Shown: in pieces, positions 1-8,900 of the stretch
Numbering within the stretch: position 1 is the first letter of the stretch
Layout of the letters: each line of letters opens with the position of its first letter
Source: an uncultured Clostridia bacterium
GTDB taxonomy: Bacteria; Bacillota; Clostridia; Oscillospirales; Acutalibacteraceae
Direction of reading: 5' to 3'
DNA length: 64,000 nt
Assembly: GCA_947595635.1 (NCBI GenBank)
Contig: CANQEU010000001.1
Location: forward strand, 54,065 to 118,064
The notes under the pieces: model-generated
What the model was told of the DNA's origin: nothing
The model's database searches: none
What the model saw: only the letters and a program-made list of their open reading frames with translations
Made by a program: the position numbers and the translations under genes

Positions 1-1234
1 TCCGCAGATTCGTCCAGAAATACCCCTCGGGCAAAGACTGTATCTCATCCTCAGCAACTTCGATAACAACATTACGGTTTTGCTCGTGGTAGAACCTGCC
101 GCCCTCCTCCGAAAGCAGAGTGTCAAACTGAACACCATCTTTTTTGTTGAGCTTATCAAAGAACAGTTTGTCAATTTCCGTATCTATGCCGGAATGAATA
201 TACTCACGCTGCACAGTTGGCCCTAACTCTATGCCGTCAAAGCAGCCTACCTCATGACGGGCGCAGACAAGGAACTCATACATACCATTTTTAATTCGCG
301 TTATTAATCCAAATGTTGCTATACCCGTCGCCTCGAAAAGAGGTTGAGTCCAGTGTTTGACCTCGCGGCCCTCAATCTCTATATCGCAGAATACCACTTT
401 GAAGCTGTATGGCTTATCACACACAAGCTCGTTATTCTTCATGTGCCAGTTATCAAGCGACATAAGCGGAACAAGCTCCGTACTGCTGTTGTCAAACATC
501 TTGTAGTTATTTATATACTGATATATATTAGGCAGATTTTTAATTTCAGCAATTGCTGAATTGCGCATTTCAGGCTTGTTCATACTGCTCAGATATTCAC
601 TCTTAAACACCGGCAGACAAGAAAGGACTGTTCTTGTATCCATATTGACAAGATTGTCATAGCGCATCAATTCTTTGATTTGATTAAGTGTCATCCACTT
701 ATGACTTGGCAGAACATCAATCTCCTCACTAACTCGAATAACGATATTTCGATTTCGCTTTTTTAAAAACCTTGACGACTGCTCTGACTGTATCTGATCA
801 ACGATTATCTCATATTTTGAGGCGTTTATAAAGTAATCAAGGTACGCCGGCTTCTTTCCGCCGTGCTTTTGTGTAAAGTTAGACTTTGTCGCCTGTATTG
901 TCGGCGAAATTTGAATTTTATTTATATTCCCCGGCTCAATCTTAGCCTGCATTAAATAGTGGGTCTCGCCGTCAAAGTCACGGCAGATAATTCCCAGGTA
1001 ACCGATCTCGTCCTGAATGATTATCGGCTGTTCGAGCACAGTCCGACCATCCTTTAGCATTTTTAATCCGGATACGGTAAAAAAGCTGTTGTTCCTGCTG
1101 CGAATCACTCCTGCGTCTTCATCGTAAAACCAAAAGTCAGAATCCTCAAGCCGGTTTTTATATATTGAAACATGAACGCTCTCATTAAGCTCCCTGACCC
1201 ATTCAAGTAACTGCTCTGTTGTATTCAAAGACAT
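1..1234 (-). CDS. NDP-hexose 2,3-dehydratase (EvaA-like), C terminus cut off by window edge
   Basis: The family removes water across C2-C3 of a dTDP-4-keto-6-deoxyhexose, the first step to 2,6- or 2,3,6-deoxysugars. The reading frame runs open from an ATG at 1234 with GAGGTG upstream, 411 codons to the window edge. The internal duplication typical of EvaA is visible. Repeat 1 has EQPIIIQDEIGYLGI, then YLMQAKIEPGNINKIQISPT and QATKSNF. Repeat 2 has HWTQPLF, VCARHEVGCFDGIELGPTVQ. Family members are about 450-480 aa, so only a short C-terminal piece should be missing. It starts 4 bp after the flippase and is the last visible gene of the polysaccharide operon, which suggests the polymer carries a deoxysugar. 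No other deoxysugar genes are seen in the window; they may lie beyond its left edge. Confidence 0.85.
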   Translation of the reverse strand, partial: MSLNTTEQLLEWVRELNESVHVSIYKNRLEDSDFWFYDEDAGVIRSRNNSFFTVSGLKMLKDGRTVLEQPIIIQDEIGYLGIICRDFDGETHYLMQAKIEPGNINKIQISPTIQATKSNFTQKHGGKKPAYLDYFINASKYEIIVDQIQSEQSSRFLKKRNRNIVIRVSEEIDVLPSHKWMTLNQIKELMRYDNLVNMDTRTVLSCLPVFKSEYLSSMNKPEMRNSAIAEIKNLPNIYQYINNYKMFDNSSTELVPLMSLDNWHMKNNELVCDKPYSFKVVFCDIEIEGREVKHWTQPLFEATGIATFGLITRIKNGMYEFLVCARHEVGCFDGIELGPTVQREYIHSGIDTEIDKLFFDKLNKKDGVQFDTLLSEEGGRFYHEQNRNVVIEVAEDEIQSLPEGYFWTNLR

Positions 1235-1238
1235 ATTT

Positions 1239-2705
1239 TCACCTCATGTCTTTAATGTATTTTATCGTTTGTTTTATATCGTTTTTCTTAATTACAAGAT
1301 AAAAAACGTAGCACAGAGCGTATATTCCCATTCCAACAAGACCTAAGTACCAGTTGCAAATAATGAAGGCTATTGTCATAGCAAGCTCGATTACTATGTC
1401 CTTTTTAACGCTCACATCTATATGCCGAGATAGTACAAGTTCACTGAATATGCCTCTGAACATAAGCGCTATGAGTATTGAAATTATCGCCAATGTAACG
1501 TTCTCAAACACCATTATTGATAAAACAGCGCATACCACGCTGACCGCAAGTGCGGCTAAATTGCTTATCATGAGCATTTTCTCAAGGCGCAGAGTCTTAA
1601 AATATGTATTTATAAGCATTGCCATTTTGCTCTCATAAGCGCATATAGGAAGCAATATTGCCGCATACCTTATGCTTTCTGCGTACTGAGGCAGCCAGGC
1701 TGAAAGGATAAGCTGCATCGGATAATAAAATACCAAGCCGCCGAATACCACGCCCATTAAAATTATACGTATTACACCGTATATTACCGGAAGCTGATTA
1801 TTCTTGGCCCGTCTGAGCATTGGGTACACAACAACTGCAATTGCATTAACTGTAGTTGTCAGCATATTTGACAAATTCAAAGTCAACGAAACTTTTCCAA
1901 AAGTCGCAATATCCCACTGCCTTTGTATAAAAAATCGCACAATTCCAACTATTAATCTTGCACTCAGTGCCGAAAACATAAGTTTTAGTCCCGCTGTCAC
2001 ATTTAAATAAATATCAGAAATGACAGATTTTATGGGTAAGAATTTTTTGTTAAAGACAATATCACGACAGAAAAATATGGCCACTGACAAAGAAATCGTA
2101 AGAGCACATATATTGCTAACTAATATCAAATTATAATTATGATATCCGAAAATAATAAGAGTAACAACAAAAACTGTCATTGATAATTTTTCAAAAACTG
2201 TCACAATAGCATATTCTTTTATTCGCGCTGTTGCCTGAAGAATATAGGTCAGAAAAACAATTAAGCAAATCGGTATTGCTGAAATGCATGTGCATATTAC
2301 TACAAAAAGTTCGTTAGCATCTGTTAAATTAAATAAAGCAAACACTAATATTATTGAGTATATTAATACTTCAAATATTGCACACAACCAAAACTGTGCG
2401 AAATACATATGTTTGTTAATATTCTGATAATACTGTCCGCCGATTCTAAGATATATTCCCTCACCCCATCCAAAACATAAAATGGTTACATAGGGAATAT
2501 AAAATAAGTACAGCTGATAATAACCATATTCATCAACACCAATAAATTTCGGTACAACTAACACAGTTAAAGCTGAAATGATAAGACTAATCACATTAGC
2601 CGAAATAGTATATGAAATGTTTTTTGTAAAGCTGCGAAGCTTATTCTTACTCGTCACGTTGACCACCCATAAAACCTTGTTGCATAAATCACTTATTATT
2701 AGCAA
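1239..2705 (-). CDS. Wzx-like polysaccharide flippase (MOP superfamily)
   Basis: Predicted integral membrane protein of up to 488 aa with about 12-14 hydrophobic helices, of the kind that moves lipid-linked repeat units across the membrane. The start includes SYTISANVISLIISALTVLV followed by PKFIGVDEYGYYQLYLF, the usual opening of O-antigen/teichoic flippases (fold-defining first helix then the F-G-xx-YG-like loop). The ATG at 2705 overlaps the end of the upstream gene by 17 bp and lacks a good RBS. A GTG about 16 codons in, just before TSKNKLRS, is an equally likely start. It sits between a DUF6625 gene and the 2,3-dehydratase. Substrate specificity cannot be read from sequence. Confidence 0.82.
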   Translation of the reverse strand: MLIISDLCNKVLWVVNVTSKNKLRSFTKNISYTISANVISLIISALTVLVVPKFIGVDEYGYYQLYLFYIPYVTILCFGWGEGIYLRIGGQYYQNINKHMYFAQFWLCAIFEVLIYSIILVFALFNLTDANELFVVICTCISAIPICLIVFLTYILQATARIKEYAIVTVFEKLSMTVFVVTLIIFGYHNYNLILVSNICALTISLSVAIFFCRDIVFNKKFLPIKSVISDIYLNVTAGLKLMFSALSARLIVGIVRFFIQRQWDIATFGKVSLTLNLSNMLTTTVNAIAVVVYPMLRRAKNNQLPVIYGVIRIILMGVVFGGLVFYYPMQLILSAWLPQYAESIRYAAILLPICAYESKMAMLINTYFKTLRLEKMLMISNLAALAVSVVCAVLSIMVFENVTLAIISILIALMFRGIFSELVLSRHIDVSVKKDIVIELAMTIAFIICNWYLGLVGMGIYALCYVFYLVIKKNDIKQTIKYIKDMR

Positions 2706-3666
2706 ATTTATACTTTATCTTCTTTTTAAATCTATAAAATCTCTGCTGAATAGCACCATCCGGTATTTTTTTTAACCAGCTTTGAACACGCTTAGTATAT
2801 TTTTTAAGATATAATTTTTTTACATTATATTCTTTGATCTCTGAGGCATTAACGGGTTTATCGTCCAAAAAGCGATTGGGAACTATAAGAAAGGATTTTA
2901 AATCTTTATCATCGTGTATTTCTAAATTCATCGGCCTTTTTTGGAGATGAATTAAAAGCATTTCTTTAGTTTTCACTTCACCATTTACAACAAACAGCCT
3001 ATATAATTTTCCATTATCCCATCTCCAGATTTGATCTTTATATTCATCCTGAATAAAGACCATCTCAAAGTTGTTTCGTTCGTAGTTGATATCCGCAAAG
3101 AAAATATCTTCTAATAATCTCACATGCTCTAAGCGGCAAATTTCATTAATAGCACTTTCGTCAAAATGACATACATAATCTGTACGAAACACCTCGTCAT
3201 ATCTATAAAACGGCTGATTATGTTTGTTAAGAAAAAGCTCTCTCATTCTCATATTGTTTCTATATAACGAAAAATATCCTCTGGTGAAACATTTATCATA
3301 ATTGTTGAGTATTTCGTCGCTTATAAATTTTTTAATATCTCCTAAAATCAAGTCCAACTCACAATGACCCCAAAAATCATAACCGTTTAGATAGTCTTGA
3401 AAAGCTAGACCAAATGCAGGCCTATAATCACATACTTTATAAGGAGCATTTAAGGTAATTTGAAAGTCTATGTGTTTTTGAATCATTTGCTTCATTTCTT
3501 CAAAAGTAAGATGTATTTTATGAACATTTGTAGGATAATTTATATGATCTTCATTATCAGTAAAGAAAAGAAAGTCAATATCTTTATTGTATTTTGCAGA
3601 TAATAACCATAAATTAAAATAGTTTGGTAATTTGCCATAGTAAAACGCAATTAAAGCAATTTTCAC
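2689..3666 (-). CDS. DUF6625-type putative glycosyltransferase
   Basis: Soluble 325 aa protein starting MKIALIAFYYGKLPNYFN. The order of blocks (N-terminal Rossmann-like strand, FLFFTDNE, KVCDYRPAFGLAFQ, FWGHCELDLILGDI) resembles the DUF6625 family seen in capsule clusters. The C(E/D)xDxxxG block has the look of a GT-A DxD site: D near 108-110 follows the WGHCELD segment. I infer a glycosyltransferase, since the gene lies between a GT32 and the flippase. A 217 bp non-coding gap precedes it, with no convincing terminator, so it is probably still co-transcribed. The C-terminal 60 residues are very basic. Confidence 0.7.
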   Translation of the reverse strand: MKIALIAFYYGKLPNYFNLWLLSAKYNKDIDFLFFTDNEDHINYPTNVHKIHLTFEEMKQMIQKHIDFQITLNAPYKVCDYRPAFGLAFQDYLNGYDFWGHCELDLILGDIKKFISDEILNNYDKCFTRGYFSLYRNNMRMRELFLNKHNQPFYRYDEVFRTDYVCHFDESAINEICRLEHVRLLEDIFFADINYERNNFEMVFIQDEYKDQIWRWDNGKLYRLFVVNGEVKTKEMLLIHLQKRPMNLEIHDDKDLKSFLIVPNRFLDDKPVNASEIKEYNVKKLYLKKYTKRVQSWLKKIPDGAIQQRFYRFKKKIKYKFANNK

Positions 3667-3883
3667 AAAACTCTTCCTTTCTTATGAATTTTGTCTGTTG
3701 AGATTAGTCGCTTGTTAGATTTTGTGGGTAAAATATTGTTTAAGCTCCAATTAAAAGGATCTCAGGGTTATATATTTTCCTTTGTTCGGTTTTGTATCGT
3801 CTTAAACACGCATTTTAAAGCGCTAAATTAAATATATTACTTTGCTATTGGAAAAAAGCAGCAATTTTAAACTCTTCTCCAGT

Positions 3884-4693
3884 TCATTTCTCATCCTTTT
3901 TATTGCGGTGCTTTTCTATTTTTAACTTAATTAAATTTTTTGTTTTCTTGACTGCCATACCTAATCCGCCATGAAGTGAAATGTATATAAACTTTCCTAA
4001 CTTCACAGGTATATATTTCCGATGCCGTGCGGCAAATTCAATTGCATTTCGTTCAGTGTCACTTTTCCATGAAGCGTCAAGGTAATGAATGGCATAAGTA
4101 TTCTCAGTTATTTTAATTTCTCTGCTTTCCATATCCATCGCACAAAAATAATCACTCGGAAAAAGCATTAAGCCGTGAATATTTTGCTCGCAGTCTTTAT
4201 GAACAAAACCGTATTTAAGACATATCTTAGTTATTTTTGAAACATTTGTTGTTAAATCATATTTTCCGTCCGGCTGTAAAAAATGAATATTATCATATTC
4301 ATGTAAAAACTCTTTGAATATCGGATGACACTTTTCACACGCCATAAAATTTGTAGCTATTCTATTATTGCTCTGAATTCCCGATACAGCCTCATATTTA
4401 AGCAAATCTTCAAGCGGTTTTACAATTTCAACATCCGTATCCATATAAATTCCACCATAATTCACAAGAGCATATACTCTTGCTACATCAGAAACAAAAG
4501 CCCATTTTTGGGCTTCGTAGGCTTCGCGTGCATAGTCACAGCAATTTATGTCAAAGTTATTCTCATTCCATTCGATAATCTCATAATCAGGACAATATTT
4601 TCTCCAACTGGCGATGCACTTTTGAGCAAGCTCAGATAAGGGATTACCCCCGAACCAACAGTAGTGAATCACTTTTGGTATTTTCTCTTGCAT
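3884..4693 (-). CDS. Glycosyltransferase family 32 (OCH1-like sugar transferase)
   Basis: 269 aa. It opens with IPKVIHYCWFGG, the standard GT32 beginning. The donor-binding DXD motif is in YGGIYMDTDVEIVKPL, preceded by the helix WAFVSDVARVYALVNYGG. Such enzymes add a hexose or HexNAc to a growing oligosaccharide at the cytoplasmic membrane face. The start has a clear AAAGGAG 9 nt upstream although it lies 50 bp inside the 3' end of the polymerase gene, so the overlap is real and suggests coupled translation. Donor and linkage are not predictable. Confidence 0.88.
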   Translation of the reverse strand: MQEKIPKVIHYCWFGGNPLSELAQKCIASWRKYCPDYEIIEWNENNFDINCCDYAREAYEAQKWAFVSDVARVYALVNYGGIYMDTDVEIVKPLEDLLKYEAVSGIQSNNRIATNFMACEKCHPIFKEFLHEYDNIHFLQPDGKYDLTTNVSKITKICLKYGFVHKDCEQNIHGLMLFPSDYFCAMDMESREIKITENTYAIHYLDASWKSDTERNAIEFAARHRKYIPVKLGKFIYISLHGGLGMAVKKTKNLIKLKIEKHRNKKDEK

Positions 4694-5978
4694 CAGAAAT
4701 ATCTCCTTTGCTATGCAGTATAATAAATATCAATATGATTACCGGCGATGTAAAATGCTGCACCATAAACGCGCCAAAGCTTATGCCTACAAAGAAAACA
4801 ATTGACACAACATTTCTGAAGTTAAGGCGCACCGGACAAACAACTTGGTGTATCCACAGCGAAAGAATTACACCGATTATACCAATATTGCCAAGCGTCT
4901 GAATGAGCATACTGTGAGCGTAGACTGTACCTATGCCAACTCCGAATAAGGGGTATTTTTTTATCGCCTCAATTCCAAGCTCAATTGATTGTGCTCGGAA
5001 ATGTCCCGAACCCCATGTATCTTCATTGTTTATAAACTCTAATAGCTTGGAAGAATAAACGGAAAAGTAATTTATCAAGAAAAACAAACCGAAAGCCGCT
5101 ACGATAGTCATAATAGCTATCTGACTGGCTTTTTTGTTTTTGATTACAATAACAACAAATTCCGCAGCGATAAACGCTATAGTTATTACCAACACAGTGC
5201 TTGAGCCTGTGCAGTAACACGCAACCGCAGACAAGAGCATCCATATCCAATCACTCGCCTTGAGCGATTCCTTTTTTAGTAATATTAAGTAATAAAAAAC
5301 GATTATACTGTAAGCAGATCTTTCCGAAAGCCAAAGACAAACACTATAGCTATTCCACGTGTACCAGTTTGATGTCTGAAAAGTTCCGTTCAGTGAAAAA
5401 AGGTCATTCATAATTTGCCTGTCGTTAAATCCACCCAAAGCGTTTACAAACGCCCACTCAAGTATCAGACAAATAATTAAAATTTTAAACCATTTTACCA
5501 CATCGTTTATGAGCTTCTTTATATATCTGTCATCTGAATACAAATCGCTGTTTAAAACAACAAACAATATATAAGCTACTAAATATAAAAAATGCTTGAT
5601 AACTGTAAAATCAATTGTCGGTTTAATTAATTGACCGTAAATGTTCATTACATCGGTATTGCTTTGCTTTAACAGCAAAAATTTGTCATCTATAATTCCG
5701 GTCTGTATCATAATAAGCGGAATCAAAAGACAAATAATTAAAATAAGCGTAGAAATCAACGCTGTCGAATTAATTCTACGATTAACAAACAAAGAGAGAA
5801 AAATGCTTAATATCATCGGATAAATATACAGTTGTATCTTTACAAACGGATCATCCGAGTTAAAAAAAATCAGACATAAAATAACAGTCAGGGTAAAGAG
5901 GTCTCGACGCAAAAGATTAACATCTCTGCGCTTAAAAAGTATTACTATCAAATATATAAAAACACCTATAGCTAACAC
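4644..5978 (-). CDS. O-antigen polymerase/ligase-like membrane protein (Wzy type)
   Basis: 444 aa, rich in hydrophobic segments (about 11-12), GTG start with AAGAGGAAA upstream. The long extracytoplasmic stretch around residues 200-225 (NGTFQTSNWYTWNSYS) and the loop with SGHFRAQSIELGIEAIKKYP then LFGVGIGT match the Wzy_C/O-antigen ligase signature, in which a glycine-rich turn follows a helix of the large periplasmic-side loop. Its expected job is polymerising flipped repeat units on the outer face of the membrane. It is flanked by the CDP-alcohol phosphotransferase and GT32. Sequence divergence is normal for Wzy, so the call rests on topology, loop motif and context. Confidence 0.8.
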   Translation of the reverse strand: MLAIGVFIYLIVILFKRRDVNLLRRDLFTLTVILCLIFFNSDDPFVKIQLYIYPMILSIFLSLFVNRRINSTALISTLILIICLLIPLIMIQTGIIDDKFLLLKQSNTDVMNIYGQLIKPTIDFTVIKHFLYLVAYILFVVLNSDLYSDDRYIKKLINDVVKWFKILIICLILEWAFVNALGGFNDRQIMNDLFSLNGTFQTSNWYTWNSYSVCLWLSERSAYSIIVFYYLILLKKESLKASDWIWMLLSAVACYCTGSSTVLVITIAFIAAEFVVIVIKNKKASQIAIMTIVAAFGLFFLINYFSVYSSKLLEFINNEDTWGSGHFRAQSIELGIEAIKKYPLFGVGIGTVYAHSMLIQTLGNIGIIGVILSLWIHQVVCPVRLNFRNVVSIVFFVGISFGAFMVQHFTSPVIILIFIILHSKGDISDARENTKSDSLLLVRG

Positions 5979-6085
5979 TATTTCCTCTTACCTTTCACTA
6001 CAACAATTATATCCATTGTTATGTTCTAACACTGGATGAGAGTAATGTAACCTTACTTTACTGACTATTAAAAACAAAAGCTCTA

Positions 6086-6838
6086 TTAACTATTGCCTGA
6101 TCTTACGGCTTTAAATACACAAGCCAAGGTACCAACAGTAAATGAGATTCCATAAAATAAACAACTATAAATTACAATTAAATCCAGAGCATGAAATATT
6201 GATGCCAAAAGAATGGCTATCGGCATAAAGCCGCTAATATCTAATTCATTTATTAATCTGCGGAAGATTAAGCTACTCTTTTTTTCATTATCTTTCCAAG
6301 CATCAAACTTTGGTGCAATCGTAACATTGTCAATTAAATCTTTTTCAACATTCTTATATTTTTGATAATTAAGACGCATTAAACTGTTAAGTCCTGACGC
6401 TAATGCTCCTATAAGTATTATCCAACCGGTTCCCGGAGTTATAAATATACCACCATCGCAATAGGCAGCATATCCTATAGAAGTATAAACAAGACCTAAT
6501 AAAATATAACCGCTTATTGCATCTGCAAACTCACCAAACGGCTGTTTTTTTACCGTGCGTGCTATATTTCCGTCTATGCAATCCATTAACAGCCATAGAT
6601 TAACCAATACAGCACCAACAATATGAAATGCATAATTATTTATAATGAACATAATGCTTGCGGCAAGAGCGACTATTGCAGAGGCATAAGAAACAGCGTT
6701 TGCAGTAACTCCTAAATTGGCAATAATAGCTGACAAAGGATATGAAAGCGGTCGGTAAAACAGTCTCAAACTAAAAGTGCTTCTTTTTAATTTGTATTTT
6801 GGAAATGAATCAATAAATTGTTTTGTAGTATACGCCAT
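6086..6838 (-). CDS. CDP-alcohol phosphotransferase family membrane protein, active-site motif altered
   Basis: About 250 aa with roughly six membrane helices. ATG at 6838 is preferred (AGGGTG 6 nt upstream) over the GTG three codons earlier. The family moves a phospho-alcohol from a CDP-alcohol to an acceptor alcohol, using the motif D-x2-DG-x2-AR-x8-G-x3-D-x3-D. Here residues read DCIDGNIARTVKKQPFGEFA and then DAISG: three of the four Asp are present, the AR-to-G spacing is 7 rather than 8, and the last Asp, the proposed catalytic base, is Gly. Compare the intact motif in PgsA at 25.7-26.3 kb. It lies directly downstream of a cytidylyltransferase-ligase-PanD group, so the likely CDP substrate is made by the neighbours. 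Function as transferase is plausible but not certain. Confidence 0.75.
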   Translation of the reverse strand: MAYTTKQFIDSFPKYKLKRSTFSLRLFYRPLSYPLSAIIANLGVTANAVSYASAIVALAASIMFIINNYAFHIVGAVLVNLWLLMDCIDGNIARTVKKQPFGEFADAISGYILLGLVYTSIGYAAYCDGGIFITPGTGWIILIGALASGLNSLMRLNYQKYKNVEKDLIDNVTIAPKFDAWKDNEKKSSLIFRRLINELDISGFMPIAILLASIFHALDLIVIYSCLFYGISFTVGTLACVFKAVRSGNS

Positions 6839-6888
6839 ATACAGCACCCTCTTATTAAGTAATTTTATAAAATAAGGATATTTATTAA

Positions 6889-7278
6889 CTACATATCCTC
6901 TAACAACCCATGCTTTTCATAATTAGTTATGGATTGAATAGCGTTGCCCTCTTCAAGGAACACAACTTTAGGAGCATAGTCTTTCGCTTCATCAGGAGTC
7001 ATCTGTGCAAATGACATTATGATAATTTTGTCTCCGACACATGCGCAGCGTGCTGCGGCGCCATTTAAGCATATCATGCCCGAACCTCTTTCTCCGGGTA
7101 TTGTATAAGTTTCAAAACGCTCGCCATTGTCAATGTCAACAATAAGCACCTTCTCATAAACACATATTCCGGATGCCTCCAAAAGCTCCTCGTCTATCGT
7201 GATAGAGCCAACATAATTAAGTTCAGCTTGAGTAACAGTAGCACGATGAATTTTCGCCTTTAACAAATCAATATACAT
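6889..7278 (-). CDS. panD: Aspartate 1-decarboxylase proenzyme
   Basis: 129 aa pyruvoyl enzyme that turns L-aspartate into beta-alanine. The self-cleavage site Gly24-Ser25 is exact in NYVGSITID, preceded by [20 protein letters not shown]. Also present are the Tyr58-region segment [20 protein letters not shown] and [16 protein letters not shown] lies upstream of the ATG. PanD normally feeds pantothenate synthesis beside panB/panC, but neither is here. Instead it sits 43 bp after an asparagine-synthase-like ligase gene and 50 bp before a CDP-alcohol phosphotransferase in a polysaccharide operon. I infer beta-alanine may be a building block of the polymer; it could also simply be a displaced housekeeping gene. 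Confidence 0.95.
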   Translation of the reverse strand: MYIDLLKAKIHRATVTQAELNYVGSITIDEELLEASGICVYEKVLIVDIDNGERFETYTIPGERGSGMICLNGAAARCACVGDKIIIMSFAQMTPDEAKDYAPKVVFLEEGNAIQSITNYEKHGLLEDM

Positions 7279-7321
7279 AGTTATTTCTCCTCTTTCTTGT
7301 ATTTTACTTGTATTTTAAATT

Positions 7322-8362
7322 TTATTTTTCATATTTATTAAGGAACCATTCAAGGCACCACAACAGCCATTTTTGGTTACCTGTAAAATTATCCATATTA
7401 ATATCCTTTTTAAATTCCTTACGCACAGGCCCATTCCAATTTTCAAAATATTTATCCACGGGTCTTGGCATCGGGTTTTTGTCAGGAACAGGATAATCGG
7501 GATATTTCATATTAAACAATTCACGAATAAGGTATTTGGAATCTCCTGAGCGTATTCTGTCCAAGTCTAAATTTGTGGTAAACATTGAATACGGAAAATC
7601 ATGTTTTATTTCAACGGCAGAGAAAACATTTGAATATGATTTAGCGCTTTCCGCAAGATACACTTTCTGCATAAAATCAACATAGTCAATTTTATTTCCT
7701 TTTCTGAATGGTTCAAAAGTTCCGGTAACGTCTGCGGGATCTACAAGCACGTCCTTCGGGTCAACAAACATAAACCAGTCTATAAATTCCTGATATTCCC
7801 AGTCGTGCGACAATAATCTGTCGAGCCCTCCAAAAATTGAATCAGCGCACTCTCCCAAAATAATAGATTCAACACCATCTTTTTTTGCCTGAAGGCAGGC
7901 TTTATAGATTTGCGGTTCTATAGAATGAACGGGCTCTTTTCTGCTTTCAACTACTATAGGAAGATATTTTAAAACATCTTCCCATGATATATCTACATAA
8001 TGGAGATTCATTTTGTATTTTTCAGCATAGTATTCAGCTCTTTTTAGCTCCTTATCCTGAAAAGAACCGCCTAAGAAACGGAAAGTATAAGCATCACAGC
8101 CGGGCATATAAGAAGCTAAACAAGCAGAATCCATTCCGCCGCTCAGCATTATGCCTAATTTTTCACCTCGTGCATGCAGCTTTTTAAAATGCTCTTTGAG
8201 GTATAAGTCAATATCCTCGGCGCTGTTCACATTTATTAGCTGTTTAGGACGCACAGGTTCCGTTGGTATATGGTGTAATCCTTCAAAAAAATCCAAATTA
8301 TTCTTATCAATAAATCTAAAAGCAAGATATGAACTCATGCAATATTTTTTGTCAACGCTCAT
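7322..8362 (-). CDS. Asparagine-synthase-like ATP-pyrophosphatase ligase lacking the glutaminase domain
   Basis: 346 aa. The PP-loop SGGMDS occurs in LGIMLSGGMDSACLASYM (near residue 95), followed by family-like ILGECADSIFGGLDRLL. The N-terminal class II glutaminase domain with its catalytic Cys2, present in AsnB, is absent. The protein therefore probably adenylates a carboxylate and joins it to an amine other than glutamine-derived ammonia, as in beta-lactam synthetase relatives. Its ATG overlaps the cytidylyltransferase stop (ATGA), and panD follows after 43 bp. A reasonable inference is amide formation with beta-alanine or with a sugar/alcohol phosphate; the true substrates are unknown. 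Confidence 0.75.
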   Translation of the reverse strand: MSVDKKYCMSSYLAFRFIDKNNLDFFEGLHHIPTEPVRPKQLINVNSAEDIDLYLKEHFKKLHARGEKLGIMLSGGMDSACLASYMPGCDAYTFRFLGGSFQDKELKRAEYYAEKYKMNLHYVDISWEDVLKYLPIVVESRKEPVHSIEPQIYKACLQAKKDGVESIILGECADSIFGGLDRLLSHDWEYQEFIDWFMFVDPKDVLVDPADVTGTFEPFRKGNKIDYVDFMQKVYLAESAKSYSNVFSAVEIKHDFPYSMFTTNLDLDRIRSGDSKYLIRELFNMKYPDYPVPDKNPMPRPVDKYFENWNGPVRKEFKKDINMDNFTGNQKWLLWCLEWFLNKYEK

Positions 8363-8787
8363 CTTTTATCCTCCTCATTGCGCAGCATATTCAAGGCGTT
8401 ATTAATTTTTGTTGACGAAATGCCTCTTGTATATGGAAAATAAACTATCTTTATTCCCTCTTCGGCAAATTGCTTTTCATAAGTTTTCCATTTATCAGTC
8501 CCGTACCAATCATCTCCGACAAACAGAACGTCAGCTCCGATTTTTTTACAAGCAGATAATTTATCCATATCATATTGCGGAACAACCGCATCAACATATT
8601 TGCAGCTGCGAACAATTTCAATTCTATCCTCAAACGGAATTAACGCATGTTTTCCTTTATATGTAACCAATTCATCGACGGTAACACCAACAATAAGCTT
8701 ATCACACAATCCTTTTGCGTTCTTTAACAAATTCAAATGACCTATATGAAATAAATCAAATACACCTGTTGTGTAACCCGTTATCAT
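8359..8787 (-). CDS. TagD/GCT-like cytidylyltransferase
   Basis: 142 aa nucleotidyltransferase of the HIGH superfamily. The first signature is TTGVFDLFHIGHLNLL at residues 5-20, with KLIVGVTVDE after it. The second, RGISSTKINN, corresponds to RTEGISTTKI of glycerol-3-phosphate cytidylyltransferase. It should activate a phospho-alcohol (glycerol-3-P, ethanolamine-P or something more unusual) with CTP. AGGGGGAG precedes the ATG. It is the first of four tightly packed genes (overlap 4 bp, then 43 and 50 bp gaps) ending in a CDP-alcohol phosphotransferase, the natural user of its product. Confidence 0.87.
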   Translation of the reverse strand: MITGYTTGVFDLFHIGHLNLLKNAKGLCDKLIVGVTVDELVTYKGKHALIPFEDRIEIVRSCKYVDAVVPQYDMDKLSACKKIGADVLFVGDDWYGTDKWKTYEKQFAEEGIKIVYFPYTRGISSTKINNALNMLRNEEDKR

Positions 8788-8900
8788 TTGTATACTCCCC
8801 CTTGTTTTTACTCCTATTCACATTAATCTCTATACGCAAACCGAAAATGATATTTAGGTTTAATTAGGCTTTTGTCTTACACTTAATTTGCTTTCCTGCT

